Notes: a model not told the origin generated them from the sequence alone. Positions 39,860 through 53,990 are shown, counted from the first letter of the stretch. The stretch is DNA of 64,000 nucleotides from Pyrocephalus nanus (GCA_038380795.1 CM076264.1:14196001-14260000); one strand, 5' to 3'. A program made the numbers and translations.

Positions 39860-42800
39860 CCCTTCAGTTCTTTAATCCAGACTATGTAATGGCTACCTGC
39901 CTCCCCTATTTCTACCACTACTACAAGATTTGTGTTTGTATTCAGCACTAAGAATTTTAATTCCTTCATCCTATTGTTCAGGCTTCCAGCAGTAGGAGGA
40001 ACAGCCAGTTCCAGCGATGCAGCCACTGCTCTTGATGTATCCTCTAATTTGTCATTTTTAAACATCCCTTTCTTCTTAATTTCATCTTCATGCAACTATC
40101 CCTCAGCCCCTTTCACTGTCTGTAGCACATTTAAGTAGTTAAGAAGTTTTAGCAGCTTTCTTTCCTGGCTTCCTAGTTCAGAGCTTGTTTTAACAGTCTT
40201 GTCTGCTGTCAGCCTAGGAAGGTCCTTCCTATAAATTAGCTGAATTTCCTTCTTTGAGAATAGAAACAGAATTCCTACATGCAACACAGAGGCCAAACAC
40301 TGTTATACCTTCATAAGAGCATCACACCCTGATTTTTCAGGATTCAGGTCAAAGGGCCTGAATCTACCTTCTCCAGAGGCCAAGTCAAGTTCTCATGAGC
40401 TTCAAATGAACCAAATGAGGTTGATTTTATGGGAACGCCATATAAAAGCAAAACATTATATTTTATCACATGTGCAGAGAGGGATTACACCAACCATTAG
40501 GGGAAACCCAAAAAGTAATCCACCCCCCAGTCCTTGCAATGGGCCTCCATGACTACGCTATTTATATACCCATTTTGCCACTACAGTCCCGTTGGCCTCT
40601 GCCTATTATCACTTCATTTAGGAAACTAAGATCAGAGAGGTGCAGAGGAGAGTGGCAAGGACTCAGGGAGAACCTATTATTCTTCTCACTCTGTTCAAAA
40701 ATTTTAAGTGCCCTGTCAGCAATCAAATGCAGTTAATACAAATATACTACAGAGCGGCACAACGCACTAAGTAGGTAAAATCTCAGCCAATACAGCAATA
40801 ACCTCCTTGATCCCACATCTGTCCCTAACCTTCTGCTCTTCCTGGGAGAGATATACTTCCCAGGAGTATCTTTTAATAGGATTAGGAAAACAATATGAAT
40901 TCATTTCATGCTCAAAGAGCTGAGTATTAAATTCAACTCTAAAAAGAATTGAATGCTGCTTCAAATTAAGAAGCATAACACACTTCTTTTTTCTGTTGTT
41001 TTAAATACCAATAAGAAGGCAAGATCCTACAGGACAAAGCCTCTTGCTTTCCAAATCCACATTTTGAACTGCTCAGCATAAGGAAATGTCTGCAGTTCCG
41101 TGAAACCATAAAGCTCTCTGTAGTATTTTCATCTTCATTGCTCTTGTCCTAAAAGCATTTGTCTTGACATTCCCTACTGCTGGTGCCACCAAACACTCGT
41201 AGGCAATAGGGCACAGTCTGGGCCTTCTTATGCTGAGATCTGAAAAATCAATTGAATCTCCAGCAGATGGAATCACTGGTGCAGAAAGTGACTAACACCA
41301 ACAGTTATTCTGTGATACCAAAGCCTTGAAAGAGGATACTGCAAATACATAAACTACAAGAAAAAAAAAAGGGTGATTATATTCACAAAAACTCTCTGCA
41401 CAGCATTGTTATTTGGGGCTCTCTCCTTCTACAGGTATGCTACTATTCACTGCTAAATTAACTTTCTCTGGAAATATTTTCTATTCACTGATAACACATA
41501 GATATATGATAGGCTATGACACACACTGATAGATGACATCACATCATGATAGTGAAGCATGCAGAATATTTCTATTCCCTTACCGTTGTGCATTAAAAAT
41601 AGAGTAGACTGACAGCAGAGTCTGTACTGTGATGGGAAACATGATTTTTATTCCTATTTCAAACTTGTGTGATTCTAGATTCTATATTCTTATTTTACTA
41701 AATAAAATCTAATTATTATATCCTGCATATAGTATCTATTATATACAATTTGGTTCCTGGGTGTAAATAAATCCAGTCTGGCTCCTCTTTCTTCCCATTT
41801 TTCTTCCTTTTTTTTCTTTTTTTTTCTGTCATTCTCTATATTTTCTGTTGATTTTACTAGCATTTTCTCACCTTCTCACATCTTCTATAATCTTTGTTTC
41901 TCTCTTTCACTTCACATATTGCCTTGTATACCTGTGCTAACACCCAGCTGAGCTGCAGGGAGGATTTTTTAGTGTACTCTGTTTGTGTCAGTCCTATTAT
42001 AACATACTCAGGATGTTATATTGCACTTGAAAGCTTCTAATATAAATATAAAGTCGTATTATCTATTCCCAAAAGAATGTTAATCATAACTTTTTAATCA
42101 TAATTCTAATCATATACATATTTGGAAAAACCCAAACATTTTATGGTTGAGCATGGAAATAGATGTAAGAAGATATGTATTCTTGTCTTGGCTTTTGCAC
42201 AGATTTGTGGTTGCAATGAAAGTATCTGATTTTGTTTTCTAGTTTGGTTTACCTGTCAAAATACATGAATAATATTGGCCTACTTGATTGGGTGATGCTT
42301 GATTCAGCCAATGTTTTGCTTTGCAAACATTATGCCAGGCTAAAGAGGTGCGAATTATTATTAGTTGTCAATTATGTTTTATAGAAAACACTGTGGCTGA
42401 ACACTCATCAAACTAGTAAATTGCTGGAAAGAAAATAGAGAAAAGAGAAGAAAAAACTGAGAAAAGGCAGGTTTGGAACAGAAAAAATTAGAGCCCAAGT
42501 GGGATCCAAAGAAGAAAACTTTTGCATTATATCTTCATAGTCTGCACCGCTACTCCTCACCTGCAGTGTGAAACTTCATTGTACACACACAGCCTGGTCA
42601 AAATTAAACTCTGCAGCTTTCTGTTTAAACTCTGTGCTGTAACCACACTGATGCTAATGGCATGAGGTCAATTAACTTTGATCTATAATGACAAGAGCAC
42701 TAGCTCCCTAATTTAGTGGAAAAAATAAACTTTCAGCAACCCTGAACACCCCCCATGCACTCTCCCTGCATGTCCTGCCGATCAGAGCTATAACTGAGCA

Positions 42801-44518
42801 CACTCTAGCGGTCTCTGACGTGCCAAGAATACTGTGCACACAGAAGTACAGCCAAACAGAACAAACGGGTTCATACATTTAACTGTGCAACATGACACAA
42901 CAACTCAGCTGTGGGCTATTCACCCATGGTCTTCCAGTGGTCCTAAAGATTGATGACTTTTGGTATTTGCAGTTTCTACTTTCTGTACCTTGTTTCTCCA
43001 TGAGGTTATATAATGCTTTACAAACTGGCTAGGACAATTTGTTGGGAAAAAAAATGCACGTCACTAGATTAGCCAGTTTGAGATCATAATTTATCTCTAA
43101 TGGCCTTTCTTTGACAAGAAGAAAACAAAAGAAAATTAAAGCTGATAGAGCTGTTCTAGTAATGTCAAAAGTTGGCATTCTTCATCAGTCTTTAACTTAA
43201 AAGCAGTCCCTGTCAGAATAATGATAAAGGCATCATAGAAATTTTGCTTTTCATCTGTCTAGCATATAAATCAATGATCCAGAAAACAAATCATTATATA
43301 TGTATTTTTTTTAAAAAAGCGAATATAAAACAAGGAAGCTTGTCTACATTTTTTATTCATCTCTGACAGAGTCAGTTATACCATTTCTCTGAGCACTCAC
43401 TCATAGCTGAAACTGCTTCCCCCTCCCAGTTATAACACTGACCCCGTTTAGAGAGCACATCACAAACAGAGGCACTGAAATCAGGAGCCTTTTCCAGGGT
43501 GTGAGCTGACATAATGGGCGGCTTTGCTTCCTCTGGGGAGCAAGCACTCTCTTTATCACTAGGACAAATGACCTGGAGGAGAGGTATCCAAGGCTAGACA
43601 CTCTATTTCCTTATAAGTGCCAGATCAGATCATAACGCATTACTGTGACTCACTCTGTTAATGACCAAGCACTTCGATTTGTAGGGAAAGCACGAAGACA
43701 CATCAAGCTGGAGCCAAGCTCTGGGTATGTGAGAGGACACTTTCTAAGCAGGAACACTACTTTAAAAACTTCCCCTTCCCTTCCAGTACACAGCTTTGAA
43801 ATTCAGTTACAAACAGACCAAACCATTGTCAAATCAACAGCAAGCAAACAACAACAAAAAGCCATTACGAATAAGCAAGGCTTACCTTACAGTAACTGCA
43901 ACCTGTCAGAAGCAGGGTAAAGGAGTGTATTTCATATGAGGGAAGGGTGGCTTTCAGCTCTCAAGGGATTCTTCATTTTGGATTTTTTTCTACTTTTTTG
44001 TTTTTTGAGGGCAGATCCTTATTTCTCAGAGTGGGCGAGTGCCAGCAGCTGTATATCCTTCCTCAGAAGTACAAGACTCCACCACGTACCTCTATAATCT
44101 TGAAAACTGAGAAGGATTTCTTAACCTAAAAAAATTAAAAAAAAAAAAATCAATTATTTTTCAGGCTTGAATTAGTAAAAAAGAATAGAAATAGAACTAT
44201 TCAATGTTTTGGCACAACAAAAAAAAAAAAAATCACCACCCTACTCTGGGAGCAATTAAAGATAAATTAAGAAAGAGGAGAAGTAGAGAAGGAAAATAAA
44301 GGTTAGATGACCGACTACAAGACAGAGAGAAAAGAAGTTAGAATCAAAAACAAAGGATTAGAAATGAGAAAAAGAGGGTAAGAGTTTAGTAAGAAAAAGG
44401 AAATACAGGAAATGAAAATATTTCCCTTTCCTTTCATGGCTCTGCTAGGATTAAGACAAGTCTGGGAAAATATGGAAAATGTTAAATACCCACAGTTAAC
44501 AAAAAGGTTTTCTGGAGG
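39860..44518. other. Non-coding DNA, no gene recognised
   Basis: About 4.7 kb, AT-rich, with short chance frames only. Confidence 0.55.
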
Positions 44519-44564
44519 AAAAAAAAAATAAAATAAAATAAAATAAAAAAGTAAAAAAAAAAAA
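44519..44564. repeat. A-rich (TAAAA)n simple repeat
   Basis: An A-run followed by about four AAAAT units and further A-runs. Confidence 0.85.
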
Positions 44565-45756
44565 TGCCCAAAAACCAAACAAACCAGAAGAAACCAAGGA
44601 AAGAGAATGCATGCAGATGAAAGGAAAAAATACAAAGGTGTAAAAGAAGGACATACGTTTCACATTCACAGACACATATTAGGGAAGTCTAGACAAGAAT
44701 TGCCTGCCAGATATTCAGTTCATGTCAGGTCATGAAATACATAACAGAGCTTTTAAGTAAACAAAACGCTTACTGGATCAAAATAACATGTCTGAGGCAA
44801 AGAACAAAGTAGAATATGGTATATTAGGCACCCAAAAAGAGATATTTTAGGTTAAAACTTTCAGAAACTGTACCCCCATGCTTTACAGGAAAGTTGGGAA
44901 AAGGTTTATTCTTGCTGGCTTTTCTAACACTCTGACATGCTATACAAAGACAATGAGATATATTAAAACAGAGGGTACTGGAGACTTCAATTCAAGCTTC
45001 TTTGATAACCCAACTCTAAGGATGCATAATTTTTCTCAATAAAGGTGATCAGAAGCATTCGTCAAGGTACTATTCAAACGCATCCTTAGAGGTAGAGAAG
45101 CAATCAAATGCATGGCCAAATGAGAAGCATAAGCGCAACAGGGTTAGTTTCTGTTCATGTCAGATGCACTAACTGTCTTCCAAGTCTAAGAAATCCGTGA
45201 GAAAACATGTTGGTGCTTTGAACAATTACTCTTAGACTGTTCCAGAAACTCTCATTCACTGAAATGTCCTAAAATCAGTATTCAAATTTAAGTACCTATT
45301 GTGACAAATAGATGCTATGTGACAAATGGCAATGGACCATGCAGAGTTTCTGATTCCATCCTCTGATGAAGATATTAGATTCCTGCTGACTGGCTTTTTA
45401 TCTGTCTTTTTCCTCTAAACTAAATTAATTGAAATCACATCTTTATCTTCTATTACTTGGAAGTCCTTCCTATTGTTTCCATCTAAAGTCACCTTCTTAA
45501 TTGAGCTCGTTTGCTTTTCTGTGGAAGTGGCATAAATAATAGTAGATGAAGAAACAAAACAGGTTCGGTGAAGTTGGTTATAGTCAGTGCATTTTAGCTG
45601 GCTAAGTCTTAGATTAGGAATCAAAATGAAACTTTCTATGTTTTTAAAGGGCAGCTTTAACAAAAACCACTTGTTTTGCATTAAATGTTGATGATAATGC
45701 TTTCTTCATACATGTTGTACTATGTTGAAGGTAAAGCAAGACCAAATTTACCTGAT
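44565..45756. other. Non-coding DNA, nothing recognised
   Basis: No gene or RNA was seen. A 12-bp inverted repeat at 45,014-45,025 and 45,080-45,091 is discussed under rejected items. Confidence 0.5.
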
Positions 45757-46142
45757 GTAAACAGCTTGTCTTCACAAGAGAGGTGTTCCAGACCTCTGAT
45801 CAGCTTTGTTGCCTTCCTCTGGACTCACTCCAATATGTTCACGTCTTTCTTATCTTGGGGGCCCCAAGCTGGATCCAGGTGGGATCCCATCAGAGCAGAT
45901 CAGAGGGGCAGAATCACCTTCCTTGACGTGCTGGCTACGCTGCTTTGGATGCAGCCCAGGATTCAACTGGATTTCTGGGCTGTAACTGCACATTGCTGGG
46001 TCACGTCCAGCTTCTAATCAACCAACACCCCCAAGTCCTTCTCTCCAGGGTTTGTCTCAAATAGGTTCTCCACCCAGCCTGTATTTGTGCTTAGGATTGC
46101 CCTGACCCACGTGCAGGCCTTGATGAACCTTATGAAGTTCCC
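45757..46142 (-). mobile_element. CR1 LINE fragment, minus orientation
   Basis: The complement strand carries the C-terminal part of CR1 ORF2 (end of the reverse-transcriptase protein). In plus-strand reading the diagnostic pieces are GGGGCCCCAAGCTGGATCC, AGGTGGGATCCCATCAGAGC, GATGCAGCCCAGGATTCAAC and CACCCCCAAGTCCTTCTC. Relative to the remembered consensus, a short deletion is visible near 46,115 (GCAGGCCTTGATGAACC). The ORF is not intact. Confidence 0.9.
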
Positions 46143-49100
46143 ACGTTTGCATGTAAAACCAGAAAATATTTCGAATTATTATTTCAGCTTTGCCACGTAT
46201 GTTTATATGCAATGAATGTTCCCTTTTCTACTTAACATGTTCTGGGTGCAAATATTAAAAGATATTAAAAAACTTCTGTCATTTATATTGGTAATAATAT
46301 TTTGCAATAATTTTTTAACCAAAATTGTTTACTACGCTGCTTTTAAGGTAATTTTTCTAAAGAGTTAATGCAAGTGTCGTTTTGAACTTCAGAAACATTC
46401 CTGCTTATAGTATTTACCAGAAATATAAAAATTAGTTAAATAACAAAATATATTAGTCAAACCTGGATTTTTTTCCAAGCCAAAAAATTTATTTGCTAAG
46501 CTTGTTACATTTCAAACATCTTTAAACCACGACAGTCTCTTTTTAAAAAAAGCTTGGATTTTGAGGAAGGCATATTTATGCGGGTTAGCTGTGATGAATA
46601 AGTAAGTGCTGGCATTTCTAATCCTAGGGATGATTTGCTGTTGTGAACTGAGAACAAATGGATTCCAATTGCATTTTTTTCCTACTTTTCTGTACACACT
46701 TGATAGGGTGCAAACCTTCATATTAGTGATTTACACGTGTAAGGCTGCACATACATACATACACACCACCCAGAGTGAATCATGCCAGAAAATTAGACTT
46801 CCAGAGTTTCCTTTTTGGTGGTAACAGGGAGTGCCCTGCATTAGACAGGCTGGAGGCCCATTAGGCTCGGCTGTATGTAAAAAAGACAGTTTCTCAGCTA
46901 ATGAAACCATATATCTTTTGTTCAGCCCACGGTGTGACACAAAGGTGACCCTTTGAATTAAACTTCCATAAAGCAGCCCTGATAGTGGCTAAGCTGAGTA
47001 TCCACAAGAACCTACGGAAATGCATGTTTCATAGCTGTGGACAAAGATAATGGCATGCAAGGAACGCTGTTCCAGAAAATGATGTAGCCTTTCATCCCTA
47101 ATAACCAAATAAAAAATGGGAAGTCAGTACTTGGGAGCTACCCTAGCAAGCAGATCTCCAGGAAACAAGGTTCCCCACAGACTCTTCCTTGATCTTAAAG
47201 CTTAACGTGAAACATTTATATGCACGTAGCACCTGGCCAGAAGATGTGGGAAGGCACTTTTATCACACTAGCTGTATTTCTTTCTTAAATAATACATTTC
47301 CTCTTTTTTCCCCCCTCTCCTGGAAATGGAACACATCCTCAATAATGTTTCTGTACTTTTTTTTTTTTTTTAAGTTTTAAGAACCAGACAATCTTGAACA
47401 TCTCAACATCACACAATTTTGAAAAATATTAGCACCCCTCAAACTGTCTGGTGATGAATTGCACCAAAAGCTTTTGAAACAAAAACTATGTGATTAAAAA
47501 AAAGTTAAACATTATTTAGATGAAGACTTTTGTTGGGGTATTAATTGAATGCTAATCTTCCACCCACATTTCTTTGACATCCAGGCCCATGGATAAACTG
47601 CACATAGACTAACTAGCTCCAACTGCACCAGTCAGTTCAATTATGTACAGTATTGTCCCAAAGGCATTCCACAGGAGTGAAGAACAACCGTGTGTGAACC
47701 TTAAATCGCTGCTCCAAAGTATTTCCAGCTTCACAGTGGTTGGCTCGCCTGTGTCTTAAGCAGGAGTTAAGGTATCAAATATGTAGTAGGCACATAAACC
47801 CGTACATACCGCGGCTCTATCTTTGTATTCTTCAAATTATTCATTTTTACCTACAGCCCTCGTAGTACACAATCTGTTATAGATGCAAACTTCCATGATA
47901 GCAACGTAAAGCAACCTTGATGCTTCCAGTGAAGCAAACAAGAAAACACACCTGGAATCAAATGACGAATAGCTCAGAGTAATGCTTATTTGTCTTTTAA
48001 TTTTTTTCAATATTATTATTTCCTTTACAAATCAGAAATCCCAAAATATGTTATCCATAAAGACCAGTGCCTGTTGAGTGCACAGACTGAGAAATTAAAG
48101 CCATTTTTATTCGTGCAAAACAACTCTTCACATCTTTTTCAAATGAAAAGGTTTGATTTTGCTTCAGCATTTTGGCTGAGAACAAACCAGAAAAAAAAAA
48201 AAATCAAAAACCCTACAATAAATCCCCAAAACTGCAAATTAGAGCACTTGTTCACTTGAGTTCTTGACTGTGGCTACATTGCTACTGTGGTATAAAGAGA
48301 CTTTTCCATGGTTTAAATGTGAGAGAAACTCTGAAAGAAGTTTTTACCCTGAGTACTTCTATGGTCTGGGACACAAAAAGTTTTGACACCATATTTTAGC
48401 CTTAAACAATCCCCCACTAACTTCATCTCAACTTTGTCCATTTTTCAAGTATTCCCAGGGACTTGAGAAATAAACATTAAAAAGATCATAAGTACACAGC
48501 AGAAAAAAACAGCTGTACAGTCTGCATACAACTCAGGCAATAACAAATGCAATTAGGTCCAGAAAAAGAAAATGGACCTAATGGCATTTTCTAAATTGCA
48601 TGGAATAGTGGAAAATTTCACCATCATTTTCACTTCTCACTACATCTTTGCTCTGCATGACATAAGATTAGGATTTGAAATGAGAGAAAGCAGTATCCTT
48701 CCTCTGCAACAGGAACAGAACATGAAATACCTAAAACCATTTTGGGTTAGTACAGCTATTGTAACTGAGCTCATTTCTCCAGACAATTATTCTAGAATAA
48801 CAAATATTCCTCTTTTCTGCCTTCCCCATGTGAGGTGTATTGTTTCCAGTTAACACTTTGGAGCCCAAGGCATGAGAAATTCTCTGCACAAGCCAGCAGG
48901 AAATCAGCCTTCCCCTCTGTGCTCTCTCTCTCATGCTTTGAAACTCTGTAAGGGCACTCATTGGTTTCTCTGCACTTCTCAGGAAAGAAAATTCAGAAAA
49001 ATCAGCAAACATGAGGCCACTAGAGTTTTCAGATAGACTGTTTTGAATTTGGGCAGCTTACTCTGTCAACATGGTTTAGTGATAGCAAGCAAGCCATTGA

Positions 49101-49271
49101 GACTGTAAGTACTGGGCTAAGTGATCTTTCCTGTGAAGTGCTGTGGTGTTCCTTATCCTAGTAGGGGGAGAAAGAGATTCTTTGAACTGAGATTCAAAAA
49201 AAATCCCAGCATAATAAGCAGGGCACCCACTATATTTTGTGACAAATAAAGGGAAGTGAGCATAGACCCAA
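46143..49271. other. Non-coding DNA, no gene recognised
   Basis: About 3.1 kb without recognisable coding or RNA features. Confidence 0.55.
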
Positions 49272-49340
49272 CTCTGAGAGTTAGAGCTTAGCAACTAGAG
49301 CATTCTTCTGGGACTCAGGTCTAAATTCATGCAGTCAGAC
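49272..49340. repeat. Old tRNA-derived SINE head (MIR/CORE-like)
   Basis: AGAGTTAGAGCTTAGCAACTAGAGCATT followed by CTGGGACTCAGG resembles the tRNA-like head of amniote MIR/CORE-SINEs ('TAGTGGTTAGAGC..CTGGGACTCAGGAGACC'). It lies about 650 bp before a MIR-like core in the same direction, so the two may be separate elements. The match is by eye and diverged. Confidence 0.4.
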
Positions 49341-49984
49341 CAAACCCTAGCTTTCCTAGGCAAATATCACAACCACTGAGCAGCTGAAGCAGCAATTTCT
49401 CCCCTCTTTCATGTATTTTGCAGAGTCTGCTCTAGGAACAACAGAAGGCAGAGCACAGGAGTCGGGATGGGCAGAGAAACCCCAACTTTATGAAGAGTGA
49501 GAACCTTTAGAGATGCTGCAAAAATTTAAAATTTTGATACAGGTAGTCCTAAGGGCAGGCACCTCAGTGAACTCAAAGTCCCTGATGAGAATTTACACCC
49601 AAAACCAACACTGCTAAAGTCAGCTTATTTGGTTTGCTAAATGTACTTATGAATCCATCGTCTTTACAGCGGAAATAGAAAACAGTTGCTTAGCACAAGG
49701 CTATTTCCTGCCCTCGTTAAGTGCATAGAGAAGAAGTTAATTGCTAAGTCCTGCTCCAGCACATTTACAGTCAATCCAGCACCGGGTCTTAGTAAGTCCT
49801 TTTCAGGTGGAGACAGCAAAGGCTGCTTCATAGCAGCTGTACTTTCTCAAAGGGGACTGAAGAGAAGCTGGCAGTGGCATCCAGCCTCTGCACTAATCAG
49901 TCTGCTAAGTACCGAGGACTGCAAAAGAAAGGCCAGGCTTATGGCCAAGCCATTTTTTTGGTGCTCAATCTAAGTCTTGGTACT
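49341..49984. other. Non-coding DNA between old repeats
   Basis: No recognisable gene or repeat. Confidence 0.5.
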
Positions 49985-50070
49985 AGATCAACTTTCTCTG
50001 TGACCCTGGGCAAGCCCCCTATCAGTCTCTGTTATCCAGCTATAAAGTACAGATTCAGAGTACCTCCATG
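49985..50070 (+). repeat. Old MIR-like SINE core
   Basis: The stretch CTCTGTGACCCTGGGCAAGC, then CAGTCTCTGTTATCCAGCTA, then TAAAGTACAGATTCAGAGTACC follows the order of the MIR core ('GTGTGACCTTGGGCAAGTCA..CTCAGTTTCCCCATCTGTAAAATGGG..GTACCT'). It is one of the clearest ancient SINE traces in the window. Confidence 0.6.
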
Positions 50071-50132
50071 TTTCCTCACCATCTGCCAGGTCTATTTTCA
50101 CTGTAAACACTGGGCAGCAAATGCCTTCTATT

Positions 50133-50225
50133 ATTCATAGAGTAAGGCCAGACGGGACTAGAACACCTTCTCCTCTGACCTTCTGCATACCAGAGGCTGT
50201 TACGTGTACATACAACACCCAGTGG
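50133..50225 (+). repeat. Ancient amniote LINE 3' remnant (CR1/L3-like)
   Basis: ATTCATAGAGTAAGGCCAGA, then CGGGACTAGAACACC, TCTGACCTTCTGCATACCAG and CACCCAGTG match a repeat abundant in turtles and crocodilians ('TTTAAGGCCAGAAGGGACC..CTGACCTCCTGCATA..CACCCAGT'). It is called from memory and diverged. Confidence 0.45.
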
Positions 50226-53069
50226 GGAGCTGATCACAAATGGGGTCTCCAGGTGCTCTTTCAAAAGAAGAGAAATAATAATATTAACCTAAACACAGTC
50301 AGCACCTTCCTCTATACATCTAAACTTCTTGGCCTAATTAGAAATTTGAAGTAAATTTTGTTGGGTTGTTTTTTGTTTTTTTTTTAAAACCCAGTAAGCT
50401 TCTGTGTGTTTCTTCTTTGTTTCAAAAGTTGTTTCAGAGGAGGGTTTTATAAAATGAAAGTTTTTGAAAGAGTTCATAAACATTAGGGTATTTCAAAGGC
50501 AAAAATTCTTGAACATCCCAGCCCCTGAACTGATAGTGGTGTGCACTAATGCATTTAGTACTAGAAAAACTGTTTCTAAACATTATACAGCTTTAAGAGA
50601 ACATAAATTTTGGAAATCAGTTAGGTTGTCTGGGCATGAGGCATAAAACCATATAAATCAGACCTCCTTAGATTAACTTTCCTCAGTCTTCAATGTCTAA
50701 ATATTATAAGACTTTTCCAAGTAAAATACTCATTCTCATTGTTGATAAAAGTTGACAATGAGTAACTTAAGTTTAACCAAATCACAATCCTTAACCTTCA
50801 TGCATTTTCAGCTAATATCTTCAGTGACATTATTTGCTTTCTGTAGGCTTACAATGGAGTATTTAAATGGCACTCAATTCTACTTAGGAGAGGATCAAAT
50901 AAAATTCAGCTCACTGAGAATTAAGTTTACTCCTCATTTCTGCTTGTATAAAAAAGAAAACAGCACAAGTACTGAAAGTAGCTGCAGAATTTTCTTGTTG
51001 GACTGAAAGAAAACAGAAAAAAATAGTGGGGAAAAAAACTGCAACAAGAAATGTGACAGAAGGCATCGTATAGTATAACTTCATCTGCCTAATCAGTTTA
51101 TAACTGTATTACACAGTGCCATCATGTCAGCTCTCAGAAAAACACCATTATATTGACAAAGGCAGCAATTCACATTGTTTCTCATCCAAGTGTGTGTGCA
51201 TGTTTTTCCTCAGGCTTTCCAATTCTCATTTAAGGAACTATGATCATCTCTGTGTCAAAATTCAATTTATCAGATCCAATACACATTAAGGGAGTGAAAA
51301 AAATAAGGGCTTGCAGCATGTAAGAGTTCAAACAAGATGATTTGATCATCCCCTCTGGACTTAACATGACACCTAACACTGAAGGGAATGAGCTGGAAGA
51401 CACGATGTCCACTTTCTGTCTCCTTATGGTAAGACCAAGCTGATTCAACCACAAAATTTGAGACAGAATGTAAGACAGTCCTCAACTACACTCGCTTCTC
51501 ATTCAACAGCTAAGTAAGCATCTTCTCTGAGATCTTTCAGGCAGAGTACACTGAAGAAAGGAGGTAAAGTTTATCAGGAAGATAAAACCTACTTAACTTA
51601 TATGCAGGCAGAATAATAACTTGGCTTGCTGGGAGGCCACATTCAGGAAAACGTCCTATGGTCAAGGGCTAAAAGACTTAGAGTAGACCCTGTTGTGCAG
51701 AGTGGGATGAGAGAAACTAGTACTGGAGCTGGAAAAAATGAAAGCATGGTACTACCTGGGATAAGAGTCTGACATCAGGAGGTAGTGGGAAACTTGTAGG
51801 TTTGGAAGGGATATCAGCTGATCTAATCTAAGACTGGAGAGGACCGGACTCAGAAGATGGAAAACCAGGGAAAGCTAAATCAAGAGTGAGCCAGAAAACT
51901 GGACAGAGCACTGAGATAGCTACTAATGATAATGAGAAATGAGATGAAGGATTCAAGGAAGAAGAATACTGGGACAAAACAGAGTGGCAGGGAGAATGTT
52001 CAGTCTTTGAAGATCCACTCAATCAGCCAAGCCTTCCTTCCCAGGTACTTGGATGGTATGGGAAAATTTCTCGACTCCAAGCAAGACCTCAGAGTAAAGA
52101 AACTATTAAGACAAGCAGTATCAAAATTACAAATGCCTATCCCTGTTTAATGTGTTCTCTTCTGTGCATGCTCCTTGTGATGCACATTGCTCTACAATGA
52201 TCATAACTGATATTGTCTTGTTTATTTTTCTGTTGGTTTTGTTGTTGTTGTTTGTTTGGGGTTTTTGTCAATAATGCAGAAGATGGCTGGCAAATCAGGG
52301 AGCTCACTGTAGGGGAAAAAAAAATATTCTTAGCGTCAAGACAGTTGTGTGCTGTCTAAAAAATGAGATGCCATATCTGCTTCTTGTACGTAACACAAGG
52401 CAGGACTCAAGAGAAACCTTAACTAACCTGATGATCGCTAAGTTTTAACTTTTTACACATCCCATGTGAAACATCTGGCCAAGTTTTCTGAGTACTCACA
52501 GTTCCAGCCAAAGTTTAATGTATTATAGTGGTTTTCTGAATACCTAATATAGTATAAAAACACAGAGTGCTTTGAAAAGCTTTTTCGAGACATCTCACTG
52601 TGACCACTAAAATTAATGGCTGTTTGGCAATTTCAAACTCTATCTCACAACACTGTCCAGGTTGCCCAGTAACACTGCATGATTTTATATGGATATTGTA
52701 AACTACTTCAGCAGTGTCCACAAAGAAATTACTAATTCAGTCATCATCACAGGATATGAATATCATATCTCATCGTTTTCAGGGAAGATAAAACAAAGCA
52801 TTGAATGCTGTTGAAGTAAAGGCCATCCCAGCAGAAGATGAAAGAACACACAGTGCCTTTGCATACATAGACACTGTATTGCTACTTCTGTAGAAAAGAG
52901 AAAACACAGGATGCAGAGGACAATGTTAAATTCAACATCTGTACTTGATTTTTTCAACCTTGAAAGTGCTTTGTCAATACAGATTTTTGAATGCATTATG
53001 CTATAAACTTATCTATGTATTTTTCAGAATCCATAGGAAAGACACAAACCCTCAAAATTTGAATCGAAG
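50226..53069. other. Non-coding DNA, no gene recognised
   Basis: About 2.8 kb of AT-rich sequence without recognisable features. Confidence 0.55.
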
Positions 53070-53155
53070 TGTAAGCCACTTTTCCTGCTCACAACAGGGG
53101 GTTTGGAGTAGCTGACCTTTAAAGATCCCTTCCAATCCAAACAGTTCTATGAATT
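53070..53155 (+). mobile_element. CR1 LINE 3'-end stub, plus orientation
   Basis: CTTTTCCTGCTCACAACAGG, then GGTTTGGAGTAGCTGACC, TTTAAAGATCCCTTCCAATCC and AACAGTTCTATGAATTTG form a diverged CR1 3' end. Confidence 0.75.
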
Positions 53156-53494
53156 TGTACCAGCTTGGGAACTGTAACCTGGCATGTTTCTTTAGAAAAA
53201 ATGGTAACACGAAGTCCTGTCAAAGATAAGCTTAATTAAATTATATTGACTAATTTTCTGGTATTGAGACAATCATAATTCGTTCCAGTAAGAACAAACT
53301 CAAGTAAGTCCATAATTTCCATTTGTGGCCTTCAGGCACAGTGTAGTCCATGCAGGATGTGGATTTTAAAGGTTTTATCCATAGGCAGAACTCCTTCCAA
53401 ACCATTTCAGGTTTCAAAGGAGCGCTTCTGGGAAACCTACCCCACGTGTGGGTACCTGTGTCAGACAAGCACACCTGGGTGTGCTTTGTGGCCC

Positions 53495-53990
53495 GCAGGA
53501 CCAGGGCAGTGATCGCCTCCTTGTGCTTGGCACCGGTGAGGCCACAGCTCGAATGCTGTGTTCAGTTTTGGGCCCCTCACTACGGGAAAGGCATTGAGGT
53601 GCTGGAGCGAGTCCAGAGAAGGGCAACGGAGCTGGGGAAGGGTCTGGAGCACAGCTCTAGTGAGGAGCACCTAAGGATGTTTAGCCTGGAGGATGTTCAG
53701 GAGAGAACAGGTGGGGGTCAGTCTCTTCTCCCAGTAACAAGCGATATGACCAGAGGAAATGGCCTCAAGTTGCACCCGGGGAGGTTTAGATCGCATATCA
53801 GGAAAAATGCCTTCACGGAAGTGCAGCCCGGAACAGGCTGCTCAGGGAGTCACCATCCCCGGAGTTATTTATAAAAGACACGCAGATGTGACACTCGGGG
53901 ACACGGTTTAGCGGCGGGCTCGGCAGTGCTGGGTTAACGGCGGGACTCGACGATCTTGAAGGTGTTTTCCCAGCCTGAAAGGCTCCTGGA
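53495..53990 (+). mobile_element. CR1 LINE 3' fragment, plus orientation, CpG-rich
   Basis: CR1 ORF2 end and 3' UTR in order: GGTGAGGCCACAGCTCGAATG, TTCAGTTTTGGGCCCCTCAC, GAGCGAGTCCAGAGAAGGGC, CTGGAGCACAGC, GGAGGTTTAGATCGCATATC, then TTGGCAGTGCTGGGTTAACG-like sequence and GACGATCTTGAAGG. The last 150 bp has many CpGs where I remember TpG or CpA in related CR1 copies. Small internal deletions break the ORF2 frame. The terminal octamers are missing. Confidence 0.85.

Noticed and set aside
45014..45091. 12-bp perfect inverted repeat (CTCTAAGGATGC) with a 54-base spacer
   Set aside because: The arms do not extend inward into a hairpin, and one such pair is roughly expected by chance in 64 kb.
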